A stretch of 64,000 bases of DNA, from positions 4,580,501 through 4,644,500 of the forward strand of contig NZ_CP133480.1 in NCBI RefSeq assembly GCF_031195445.1, given 5' to 3'. How positions within the stretch are numbered: the stretch's first letter is position 1; each line of letters opens with the position of its first letter. The notes beneath the pieces are model-generated. The model was given only the letters and a program-made list of their open reading frames with translations, made no database searches and was not told the origin of the DNA. Origin of the DNA: Acuticoccus sp. MNP-M23 (GTDB taxonomy: Bacteria > Pseudomonadota > Alphaproteobacteria > Rhizobiales > Amorphaceae). Position numbers and translations under genes: made by a program. Positions 1 to 11,000 of this stretch are shown here, piece by piece.

Positions 1-126
1 CTTAGCAAGCTCCGCGTCATTTGCCTCAAGCGAAAAAGCTAGACTATGGCCTTCTTCAGCTGCCTTAGATTCTTGCTCTTGCGCGACCTTCTTAATTGCG
101 TCAAATATATCAGCCCTACGTGGCAT
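1..126 (-). CDS. N-terminal 42 codons of an unknown protein coupled to the Panacea gene (cut by window edge)
   Basis: Reading leftwards from an ATG at 124-126, the frame stays open for 42 codons to the window edge. The protein begins MPRRADIFDAIKKVAQ and continues as a charged, helical segment rich in Glu, Lys and Ala. Its ATG lies inside the 3' end of the Panacea gene: the two genes overlap by 11 bp, which indicates translational coupling in one operon. Base composition is less GC-rich than in the core genes. I do not recognise the family. Because Panacea proteins usually act as antitoxins for a neighbouring toxin, this reading frame is the obvious candidate partner, but that is inference from position only. 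Confidence 0.6.
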   Translation of the reverse strand, partial: MPRRADIFDAIKKVAQEQESKAAEEGHSLAFSLEANDAELAK

Positions 127-601
127 TGCGGTTGCTAATAAGTGACTTGTAATGGCGAACGATTTCATCGTCACTAATGGTTGTATTCTGCCCGCGGCTA
201 AACGCATTACTCCAAGGGGTTTCACGTTTATGCGTTATCCGAGAGAGAGTTTCACCACTCATATGGCCGTAAGATTGGTAAACTCGCTGGATAAGCGCGA
301 CCTCATCATCGGAGAGATTCGATGATACAGTCTTGGGCGCCCAACCGAGTCCCCTCTTCCGGATCGGCTCGCTGACGGCGCTCCTGCCGTAACTGCGAAG
401 CTCTGCGCGCAGGCTCGGGATGACTGGACCGTAGTCCCACGCCTCAATCCTATCGTTAACCAGAGGGGTCCCCAACAGCGCCAGGGACCATCCGTGCGCG
501 ATGTATACAAGCTTTTGCAGCTGCATCTGCGTCAGGCCATTGCCTTCCGCGTTTGCAAGACGAAGAAATTCATTCGCGATTGCAGCTGAATCATGCGGCA
601 C
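116..601 (-). CDS. Panacea (DUF4065 / SocA-like) domain protein, putative antitoxin
   Basis: The 161-aa product has the hallmarks of the Panacea/DUF4065 family: LQLQKLVYIAHGW-type motif at about residues 27-39, then an I-E-A-W-D-Y-G-P-V block at 52-60, and a C-terminal helix with TH....PW at about 122-130. Family members include phage GepA-like proteins and the Caulobacter antitoxin SocA, and many are paired with diverse toxins. The start is a GTG at 599-601 with GGAG nine bases upstream (611-614). The stop overlaps the start of the next gene by 11 bp. The family call is solid; the antitoxin role is inferred from the family and from the coupled neighbour, whose sequence is mostly outside the window. 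Confidence 0.8.
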   Translation of the reverse strand: MPHDSAAIANEFLRLANAEGNGLTQMQLQKLVYIAHGWSLALLGTPLVNDRIEAWDYGPVIPSLRAELRSYGRSAVSEPIRKRGLGWAPKTVSSNLSDDEVALIQRVYQSYGHMSGETLSRITHKRETPWSNAFSRGQNTTISDDEIVRHYKSLISNRNAT

Positions 602-650
602 GATTAGTTACTCCAAAGATGGCTTGCGAATCACGATAGGGAGTCAAGAC

Positions 651-1100
651 TTAATTTTCAATGCCACCGCCAAACCACACCCATTCCCCCGTCCGCGCCT
701 TCTGCCGCTGCAACTGCCCACGCTGAAACGCCTTGTACAGCGACCGATCCACCCGCTTGGCGACGGCGCTCAACTCCTTGCCGTCGGCCCCGCTGATGCG
801 CTCCGCGATCTGCCGGCATGACAGCGGCCCTGCCTCGCGCAGCGTCGTGTATATCAGCCGCCGCAGTTGCCCGCGCTTGAACATGGGGTTCTGCGCCACG
901 GTGGGCATGGCGTCGTCGGGGTCATGCTCATAGCCGAGGATGCGCAACGTGCGGTCCATCGCGGCAATGTCGTCGTCCAACTCCACCAGGGCGGCACGGG
1001 CTTCTTGCCGCGTCCGGTATAGCTCGGCACGCTTCGTCATTATCCCGTTGATGGTCGGGCCAAAGCACTTCGTCTGGAATCTGTGGCGGCGTATGGTCAT
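651..1100 (-). CDS. hypothetical protein with a C-terminal winged-helix-like segment
   Basis: This 149-aa protein was not recognised. The first 20 residues are basic and not obviously part of the fold; an internal ATG at 1040 (MTKRAELYRTRQEA) is a plausible alternative start giving a 129-aa product. After a charged N-terminal helix, which may be a coiled coil (about residues 21-55), residues 78-103 (LRRLIYTTLREAGPLSCRQI and following) resemble a helix-turn-helix recognition unit, followed by a basic segment and a short W-V-W-F-G strand. It sits next to the Panacea locus, so it may belong to the same accessory segment. DNA binding is a guess from the pattern. Confidence 0.5.
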   Translation of the reverse strand: MTIRRHRFQTKCFGPTINGIMTKRAELYRTRQEARAALVELDDDIAAMDRTLRILGYEHDPDDAMPTVAQNPMFKRGQLRRLIYTTLREAGPLSCRQIAERISGADGKELSAVAKRVDRSLYKAFQRGQLQRQKARTGEWVWFGGGIEN

Positions 1101-1250
1101 GCGCCAAGGGTAAGCGTTTCCGGGGCTTTCTGCTTGGTGCGTTTGCTACCGAAGGCCGCATCGGCGAGATGGAGGGTGCGCGAGGGAGGAAATCCCTCGC
1201 CTTGCCAACAAGAAAGCCGGCGCGCAGCGGCGTCCGGTCATGGCGCCGGA

Positions 1251-3683
<2,433 letters not shown>

Positions 3684-3905
3684 CGGAGAAGCCTTCCGGA
3701 TAAGTCACGCCATGGGGCGGTTGTGCTGGGGCCGACAGTCGAAACCCACGTGGCGGCCGCCGTACAGTCCAGACAGCATTTTGTGCAATAAAACAGATCG
3801 CCGATTGGATTTCTTGCAACCAATTGTGTCTTATTCGTCCCATTCTTTCGGCGCCTTCGCGGCCATTGCGGCCCGCAGCGCCTGCGCCCTGCCATCGGAA
3901 CCTGC

Positions 3906-5267
3906 ATGGACCTGACAATCGCGCTCGAAAAGGTCGACTTCGTGCCGCCCGAGCGGTGCACGGACGACGCGTCCCTCCTCACGCTGAAGACGCTTGCGCT
4001 GGAGCCTTTGCTTACCTGGTCGAACGGGCGTGTCGGTCCCGGCCTCTTTCATCGCCTGACGCACGACGGCACCGGCCGCCGCTGGCGCTTCGAGATCCGG
4101 CCGGGCGCCACGTTCCACGACGGCAAACCCTGCCGTGCCGCCGACATTCTGGCATTCATCGAGGCAATTCTGGTTTCCCGAGACGGGTTCGGCATGACAT
4201 GGGCGTATGCCGACTATCTGGCGGGCACGACACTGAGCGCACCGTCGGACAATGTTGTCGAGGCCGACACGGCCGCGCCGTTTGCCGACCTTCCGGAGAT
4301 ATTCTCGGAATTTTTCGTGGCGCGGGCCGACGAGAACGGACACGGCACCATCGGCACCGGCCGTTGGCGGGTTGAAATGCTGGCGCCTGGCGAGCACACG
4401 GTGCTTGAGGCTGGCGGGCGGAGGCTCTCGTTTCGCGCCATGCCGGATGCTGCAGCACGGTTGCGCGCGGTGACCGACGGCACAGTCGACGCCGCGCTCA
4501 ATCTCGAGCGCGTGCCCGGTCCACCTGTCACCGTCCCGTCGCTCATATTCGGAGAGGCGCTGAATACGCTTTCGGTAATGGCTTATTTCAATTGCCGAAA
4601 AGGTCCGTTCGCCGATCCGGAATTGCGGCGTGCCGCCAACCTTGCGGTGGATCGGGACCGGCTTGTGCGCGACGTGTTTCACGGTCGCGCGGCGCCGGCT
4701 TCAACCGTGGTGAGCCCGTTTCACCACGGCATGGCAAACCGCAGGGTGCCGCCTTTTCCATATAACCTTGCCGAAGCGCGCCGCATTGTGGGCGATCAGC
4801 GCCCCGTGGTGACACTGCGCACCCCAACCCACATGCCCGACCGAGCGCCGGAAATTGCACAAGCCGTGGCGGACGATCTGCGCGCCGCAGGCTTTGACGT
4901 GACCGTGGACCTCATCACCGACCGTCCGGCCTACGCCCGGCAGATCGGCGAAGGCGACATGGGGGATCTGGCGCTGTTCGATTCCTCGCCGCACAGCACG
5001 TACCGGATCCTGCAGGACAAGGTATCCGCCATCCGCAAAGGCACCTGGTGGCAGGGCTACCACAATGACGCCGCCGACCGGCTGATCGAGGCCGCCGCCC
5101 GCGCCGTTGACGACGATGACCGCTGCGAGGCCTACGCTGCAGCGCTGGACCGGCTGGTGGAAGACCCGCCCTGGCTTTTCCTCGTCCATCCGGTGGAGGT
5201 GTTCGCCGCGCGCAAAGGCATCAACGGCCTCTCGCTCGACAACAAGGGCGTTCTCAATATCGCCTGA
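3906..5267 (+). CDS. family-5 extracellular solute-binding protein without a signal peptide
   Basis: The 453-aa sequence follows the SBP_bac_5 (peptide/nickel-type) fold: an early FEIRPGATFHDGKP strand-turn (about 62-76), the central YFNCRKGPFADPELRRAANL hinge region (about 229-248) and the C-terminal DR.EAYAAALDRLVEDPPW motif. Proteins of this family normally begin with a secretion signal. This one starts directly at the first mature strand (MDLTIALEKVDFVPP), and no in-frame upstream extension with a hydrophobic segment exists. There is no permease or ATPase next to it. It resembles the cytoplasmic SBP5-like domains found fused to some transcription regulators, so it may be an intracellular ligand-binding protein, or a decayed transporter component. 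The ribosome-binding site is weak. Confidence 0.75.
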   Translation: MDLTIALEKVDFVPPERCTDDASLLTLKTLALEPLLTWSNGRVGPGLFHRLTHDGTGRRWRFEIRPGATFHDGKPCRAADILAFIEAILVSRDGFGMTWAYADYLAGTTLSAPSDNVVEADTAAPFADLPEIFSEFFVARADENGHGTIGTGRWRVEMLAPGEHTVLEAGGRRLSFRAMPDAAARLRAVTDGTVDAALNLERVPGPPVTVPSLIFGEALNTLSVMAYFNCRKGPFADPELRRAANLAVDRDRLVRDVFHGRAAPASTVVSPFHHGMANRRVPPFPYNLAEARRIVGDQRPVVTLRTPTHMPDRAPEIAQAVADDLRAAGFDVTVDLITDRPAYARQIGEGDMGDLALFDSSPHSTYRILQDKVSAIRKGTWWQGYHNDAADRLIEAAARAVDDDDRCEAYAAALDRLVEDPPWLFLVHPVEVFAARKGINGLSLDNKGVLNIA

Positions 5268-5317
5268 TCGGCGCCAGCGCCTCCTGTCCGAAACAGCTGC
5301 GGTTGCTGCAACGGGCG

Positions 5318-6103
5318 CTAGAATTCCCGGAGCATCCGCTCGACCGGACCGTCCCGGATGATGAGGCTCCGCCGGTTGGAGATCAGCGTCACCACTGCCA
5401 TCGCCCGCCCATGATAGTCCAGTAACGGGCGCGCCAAGGAAAAATAACCTGGCAACATGGTTTCGTCGTTTCGATAGATGGTCCCGTCATTGTCCTGCGC
5501 GCGCATGGCGGCAAGGTCGTGCGTCATGTGCGGTGCTTCGGCCATCAGCACCGGCAGAACCACATGGTCCGGGAGGTGGCCGACGAATGCCCGGCCTGTC
5601 GCGGAGTCGACAACCGGCATCTGCGAGCCAACGGACATGATGGTCGAAAGCGGTGCGCGCTGACGTTCCCAGCGCACCACCATGGCGCCGAGATCCGTCC
5701 ACACCGTGAGGACGCCTGCAGCGTTGCTGCGCTCCACAAGCTCCGGCAATTTTTCCGAAGCGCGGCTGACCTCTTCCACCCGCACGAGCGCTGCCATGCC
5801 GATCTCGCGGGCCAGCGCGCCAAGGTCGTAGCTGCCACTGCGCTGGTGGTCGACCATACCGCTTTCCATGAGGCTGACCATGTACCTGTGCACTTTCGCC
5901 GGTGACATGGATGCAGCAGCGGACAGGTCGCGAAGCGACATGGGGCCGCCACCCCGCGCCAGAGCAACCAGTAGTTTAATTCCTATTTCGACCGACTGGA
6001 CGCCACGACTGCGACTTCCGGCCGGGCCATCGGCCAGCGGGTCATCGTCATCAGGGCGCGATGTTTTTTCAGAAACTTCGCCTTTGGCATAAAATTCTTC
6101 CAT
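5318..6103 (-). CDS. IclR-family transcriptional regulator
   Basis: This is a one-component regulator of about 261 aa. An N-terminal winged helix (R-G-V-Q-S-V-E-I-G-I-K-L-L onwards, then LRDLSAAASMSPAKVHRYMV) is followed by the IclR effector domain, with the typical D-S-A-T-G-R-A stretch and a C-terminal L-L-D-Y-H-G segment. I placed the start at the ATG at 6103 because it has AAGGG six bases upstream; a longer frame reaches an ATG at 6157 but adds only a disordered tail. It is divergent from the FAH-family gene at 6476, the likely target, and an inverted repeat lies between them (6166-6181). IclR proteins typically sense small organic acids or aromatics. Confidence 0.9.
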   Translation of the reverse strand: MEEFYAKGEVSEKTSRPDDDDPLADGPAGSRSRGVQSVEIGIKLLVALARGGGPMSLRDLSAAASMSPAKVHRYMVSLMESGMVDHQRSGSYDLGALAREIGMAALVRVEEVSRASEKLPELVERSNAAGVLTVWTDLGAMVVRWERQRAPLSTIMSVGSQMPVVDSATGRAFVGHLPDHVVLPVLMAEAPHMTHDLAAMRAQDNDGTIYRNDETMLPGYFSLARPLLDYHGRAMAVVTLISNRRSLIIRDGPVERMLREF

Positions 6104-6475
6104 CACAGCCCTTGAATCAACAGATTTCTCACTCGAATTGAGGCCCGGCTCGCACATTGGACATACTTGATCAAAATCAAGTTCCTACCGCTATGCGACC
6201 GTCCGACGATACTAGAAGACGGTTCCGCGCCGCCGCTTGAGAGATGCTCCGAGACTCGACAGGTAGCATTTAGGGTAGAGTGATAAAAGTAACATCGCCA
6301 GCGCAACACCGCCCTTCGGACGGTTTCGACCGGTGTTGTCCTTCTGCAGTCCTGCGCGCCGGAATTTGCTTTTTCCGTGCCGAACCCGATGACCGCCGTC
6401 AAAAATGGTTTAGAAGCGCAGAATGCAAGGCCCATCCGGGTGGAGCCTTTGCAGGATACAGCCAAGGATTGCCGA
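6104..6475. other. divergent intergenic region between iclR-type regulator and FAH-family gene
   Basis: This 372-bp stretch contains no convincing gene. It must hold both promoters of the divergent pair. The only clear structure seen is the inverted repeat at 6166-6181. Frames that cross it are short or are N-terminal over-extensions of the two flanking genes. Confidence 0.6.
6166..6181. promoter_or_regulatory. inverted repeat, candidate IclR operator
   Basis: The sequence CTTGATCAAAATCAAG has perfect 6-bp arms (CTTGAT / ATCAAG) separated by 4 bp. It is AT-rich in a GC-rich genome and lies between the divergent IclR-type regulator and the FAH-family gene, where an operator is expected. Binding is inferred. 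Confidence 0.45.
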
Positions 6476-7171
6476 ATGTACGTCATCGAACCGCCGCAGC
6501 AGGCCTCGGTCGCAGTCAGCGGCCGGGAAGACCGTTTTCCGGTGCGGCGCATCTTTTGTGTCGGCCGTAATTATGCCGCTCACGCCCGCGAAATGGGCAA
6601 CGACCCGGACCGCGAACCGCCATTCTTCTTCACCAAGCCGGCCGACGCTGTTGTCGACACCGGCGTCAGCGTTCCCTACCCGCCCGACACGTCCGACATG
6701 CATCACGAAATTGAACTCGTCATTGCCATCGGCAAGCCTGCCCGCGCGATCTCCGTGGATGATGCGATGTCCGTGGTGTGGGGCGCCGGCGTCGGCATCG
6801 ACCTGACCCGCCGTGACCTGCAGGCCGTCGCCAAGAAGATGGGCCGCCCCTGGGACTTCTCCAAAGGGTTCGACAACTCGGCCCCCATCGCGCCGCTGGT
6901 GCCCATTGCGGATGTGCCGTCCCTCTCGAAGGGTCGCATCTACCTTGAAGTGAATGGCGAGATCCGGCAGGACGCCGACCTGGCGGAGCTGATCTGGCCC
7001 GTGGCTGACACCATCGCATACCTTTCGGCGTCCATTGCGCTGGCCCCCGGCGATCTCATCATGACCGGCACGCCAGCCGGTGTTGCCGCAGTCTCTGCCG
7101 GCGATGTGATGACCGGCGGCATCGACGGGCTTGGCACCATCCGCACCGAAATCGGCCAGCCGCTCGCCTGA
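6476..7171 (+). CDS. fumarylacetoacetate hydrolase (FAH) family protein, fumarylpyruvate-hydrolase-like
   Basis: The 231-aa protein is a compact FAH-family enzyme. It contains F-C-V-G-R-N-Y-A-A-H near the N-terminus, FFFTKPADAV, then HHEIELVIAIGK with the acidic metal-binding residues, KGFDNSAPIAPLV, and the C-terminal GDLIMTGTPAGV motif. Such enzymes hydrolyse C-C bonds of acylpyruvates, for example fumarylpyruvate or acylpyruvate, using Mg2+ or Mn2+. The start at 6476 has AAGGA about 8 bases upstream; longer in-frame versions lack family similarity at the N-terminus. It is divergent from the IclR regulator and 30 bp upstream of the spermidine-synthase gene, with which it is probably cotranscribed. 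The exact substrate is not determinable from sequence. Confidence 0.9.
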   Translation: MYVIEPPQQASVAVSGREDRFPVRRIFCVGRNYAAHAREMGNDPDREPPFFFTKPADAVVDTGVSVPYPPDTSDMHHEIELVIAIGKPARAISVDDAMSVVWGAGVGIDLTRRDLQAVAKKMGRPWDFSKGFDNSAPIAPLVPIADVPSLSKGRIYLEVNGEIRQDADLAELIWPVADTIAYLSASIALAPGDLIMTGTPAGVAAVSAGDVMTGGIDGLGTIRTEIGQPLA

Positions 7172-7201
7172 GCGGCCGCCACGCCGAACGAGGGGGCTAC
7201 C

Positions 7202-8071
7202 ATGCGCGGCAAACGCGAGTGGGTGGACGAGACCATCAACGAGGATGCGGGGTTTCGCACGTTCTACGAAGCCGTCGGCGGGATCCGCATGGTCGACAGC
7301 ACGCAAGACCTTGCGGTGTTTCAGAACCCCACGTTCGGCAAGATGATGATCCTCGACGGTGCCGTGCAGGTCACCGAGCGGGACGAATTCATCTATCACG
7401 AGATGATGGCGCACGTTGCCCTGTTCGCGCATGGCGCGGTGCGGCGTGTCCTGATCGTGGGCGGCGGCGATGGCGGCATTGCGCGCGAAGTGCTCCGTCA
7501 CCGCGCCGTGGCATCAATAACGCTGGTGGAGATCGACGGTGCGGTGGTCGACCTGTGCCGCGCCGAGTTTCCTGCCATTTCAGCTGGCGCGTTCGATGAC
7601 CCGCGGCTTCGCGTCGTCATTGCCGACGGGGCGGCGTTCGTTGCCGGAACCGAAGACCGGTTCGACGTGATCATTGTGGACTCGCCGGATCCTGTCGGGC
7701 CCGGCGCCGTTCTCTTCCAGCCGCCGTTTTATCGCGCCTGCAAGGCAGCCCTTGCCCCCGGCGGGTTGATGGTCACCCAGAGCGGCATGCCGTTTCTGAC
7801 GCCGGGCTGGTTCGCCAGCCACGCAGAGACGCTGAGGACGGTCTTTCCGGCGCGTGAGTTTTTCCTGTCCACCGTGCCCAGCTACACCGGCGGGCCGATG
7901 GCACACGGCCTTCTCCCCGCAGAGCCGGCCGCGGCAACGCCCGCCCTGGAAACGCTGGCGACACGCTACGCGGCTGCGGGGATCGCCACCCGCTACTATA
8001 CACCCGAAATCCACCGTGCCGCCTTTGCGCTGCCGCCCTACATCGGCACGCTGGCAACCGGCACCGCCTAG
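7202..8071 (+). CDS. speE: polyamine aminopropyltransferase (spermidine synthase)
   Basis: This 289-aa protein transfers an aminopropyl group from decarboxylated S-adenosylmethionine to putrescine. The Rossmann-like glycine loop VLIVGGGDGGIAREVLRH (about 81-98), the acidic VEIDGAVVDLCR strand (about 107-118) and the catalytic-region VDSPDPVGPG (about 157-166) are all present, as is the N-terminal Y-H-E-M-M-A-H block. Start ATG has AGGGGG upstream. Its stop codon overlaps the stop codon of the convergent AsmA-like gene within the tetranucleotide CTAG (8068-8071). No SAM decarboxylase gene is seen in the window. Confidence 0.93.
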   Translation: MRGKREWVDETINEDAGFRTFYEAVGGIRMVDSTQDLAVFQNPTFGKMMILDGAVQVTERDEFIYHEMMAHVALFAHGAVRRVLIVGGGDGGIAREVLRHRAVASITLVEIDGAVVDLCRAEFPAISAGAFDDPRLRVVIADGAAFVAGTEDRFDVIIVDSPDPVGPGAVLFQPPFYRACKAALAPGGLMVTQSGMPFLTPGWFASHAETLRTVFPAREFFLSTVPSYTGGPMAHGLLPAEPAAATPALETLATRYAAAGIATRYYTPEIHRAAFALPPYIGTLATGTA

Positions 8072-11000
8072 CGAAATTCGAATATCTTGCGGAAGATGCC
8101 CGGTGCGATTGCCGACATCGGGTTGAGCACCAGCTGCGGATTGTCGATGGGGCCGACCAGGCGGAAGGTCACGCCGAACAGGCCGCCCTTGTTGCCACCG
8201 CCAAGGATGGTCCCCACCAGCGGCACCCGCCCGAACAGATTGTTGACGCCGTATGCCGGGATCAGGGTGCCGTTGAGCAACACCGACTTTTTGCTAAGGT
8301 CGACCACGCCGCTGGCGCTGCCCCCCATGATCGGCCCGCGCACGATGGCCTCGTTGACGGATATGATGTCGCCCCGCTTGGTGAAATCAACCGCCAGCCT
8401 CTCAAACGACATGCCGTCGATCGCTTGATTGGAGCGCACACGGGCCGTCCCGCTGGTAGCGCTCATGCTGGCGTTGCTGGCACGGGCCTGCTGGAGGATC
8501 TTCTCAAGGCTCTTTTCGTTTGTCAGCACGAACTGATCGGCAACCAGCCGGCCGGAGATCACCCCGTCATCGTCCAGGCGGGCATCGAGCTTGGTGCGGC
8601 CGCCGCGCATCCGCTTGTAGATGTCGAACGCGGAGAGGAGCCGGCCCAGCTCGGCAATATCGACCTGCATGCGCCGGGTGCGATTTTCCGCAGCGCCGAT
8701 TTCCACGGCAAACGAGCCGGCATTCACGTCGTCCAGCTTGCCGGAGGCCGACAGCTTCTGAACGCGGTTGCCGGCATACCGCGCCGCAACGGTAAGACCG
8801 GCGACGGTGCTGACATCGGAAATGCGCAGGCGGGCCACATCGGCATTCACCGTCAGCGGCCCCAGGCTGTCCGCACCGGGATTTTGCGGCTTCGTGCCCG
8901 CCGTGCTGCCTGTCTTCAGGCCCTTCAGGAGTTGGCGCGCGTCGAATTGTGCAGCGTCGAAAGTTGCAGTGAGGCCGTTGCCGTCCTTGCTCACTTCAAT
9001 ACGTGCGTCATCGCCTTCGGCCAGCGCAAACGTGCCGAACGAAGCGCGCGCCAGGGCGCCATCGCGCACGTCCACCGCACCCTCTATGCGCACGTTGCGG
9101 CCGGTCACGCGCAGATTGTCGATGCTGAGTTCCGGCGCTTCGCCGCGCACGTCTCCCGCTGCCGTCAGCGTCGTCCCGGCCCGCTTGGCGTAGACGGGAA
9201 GCGCCACGGCAGCTTCGGTCAAGTCGGCGGTGAAGCTGTTCGTCTCCTCCGCGCCCTGCTCCAGCGTGACAGTGACCGGACCGGTCAGGGTAGCGCCGGT
9301 GTCGAAGCCCCGCGCCCGCCGGTCCTTGTCGGTGAGGACGAACCGCGCCGCGCCCGATTTTTCGCCATCGAAGATCTCCGAGTAGTTCACGTCTACCGTC
9401 AGCCCGTCAATCTTGGCGCGGCCTCGGGCGGCAAGGCGCAGCCGGTTGATCAGCACCTCCACGTTGGCATCGGTAAACGTCTGCCCCGCAATGGGCACCT
9501 TCGAGCCGGCATTGGTCAGCCGCGCATCGATCGACCAGCGGCGCGCTTCGTCGGGCACATCGTCGGCAAGGGGGGTGTTGAGGCTGACGGTCGCCTTGAT
9601 CGTGCCTTCCACATCGTCCGGGGTCAGGGGTGTCTTCTTCAGCTCCGGCACCTTCAGCTCGTGAGCAAGGCTCACCACAGCCGACACCGGCCCCTCCAGG
9701 GTTGCGCTGAGGTTGGCTTCGGGCGGGCTCGCGGCAAGGTCGCGAATTGTGAAGCGCCCGTCCGATACCGCGATGGTGCCGCCCTCGCCCGCGCCGATCA
9801 CACCGCGGTCGATGCGCACCGAAAACGCCTTGTCGCGCAGGCGCATGGCACCGCTTGCCTTGCCGACGGCCACCGGCAGTTCCGGCGTTGCAAAGGTGGC
9901 GCCCACAAAACTCAGATCCACCGAAAGGCCACCCTCAATCATGTCGTTGGTGGCAGGGTCGCCGTCGAGTTCCAGCGGGGTCAGCGCAAACTGGAACTCG
10001 GCCCCGCCGACCATACCGCCAAGCACGGTCTCCAACGTGGCAGTGCGCGGCTCGTGCGCCACAACCGGCGGCCACGCACCCAGCAGCGTCGCAATCGTGG
10101 ACGGTCCGATCCGCGCGGCCCCTGTCAAGGTCGGCCCCTTCTCCGAATAATCGAAGGTGAAGATGCCGTCGAAGCTGCCGTTCTGCGCGGCCGCACGCAC
10201 GGCGTCGAAGTGGATGGCCCGGCCCTCAAGATCGAGCCGGCCCACGGCAGTCAGCGCGGAGGGCACCACGGGCGGCAGGTTGACGTCCGGCGCATCGAAG
10301 ATGGCTTCGCTCGTCTCCAGCGAAAAGTCCCACATCGCGGCAGGGTCTTGGGACGGCACAAGGGTGCCTGCCAGCGCAACATGAGTGTTTCCGGCATCGA
10401 GCTGCGCGCCGTGAAGGCGGAAGCTGGCGCCGTCGTCTGCCCGCGTCAGCGTGAACCCGGCCCGATCAATCGCGCGTGGCGGGTCCTTGCCGAACACGAA
10501 GACACCGGGGCCGACGCTGACGTCGAGGTCCGCCGCCATCACCGCGCCGTCTTCCGACAGGCGGCCGGTGAACGCAGCATCGATGGCAAGGCCGGACCGG
10601 ACCGGCTGAACGCGGGTGATATCCTTCGGCGTCATGCCGTTGAGGGCGAGCGTCAGGGTGCGCGCGCCACCCTTGTCACGCATGCGGGTGACCGAGGTGC
10701 TGACGGTCCCGTCCGCCCCCACGGCCTCGATGCGGCCGCTGAGCGCGGCAGGGTCGGAAAGCTGAAAATCGGCGCTGACAGCCTGAAACACCCGCGCTTC
10801 GTTGATGGGACGCCCTGCGCTCACGATGTCGAGGCGGCCATCTTCCACGTTGAGGCTATGAAGCCCGTTTTCGCGCGCAAGCGTCCCGATCGCCCCGAGG
10901 CCTGCATCCAAGGCCTGGATGGCGGCATCGGGGTGGGGCACCGGTGGCGGGCTGCCGGTCTGACCCTGTGAGGGATCGAGCCGCACGGCTGGCCCCTTCA

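Noticed and set aside
8425-10971. An 848-aa plus-strand open frame opposite the AsmA-like gene
   Set aside because: GC-rich codon bias keeps the antisense frame free of stops; composition and lack of motifs mark it as spurious.
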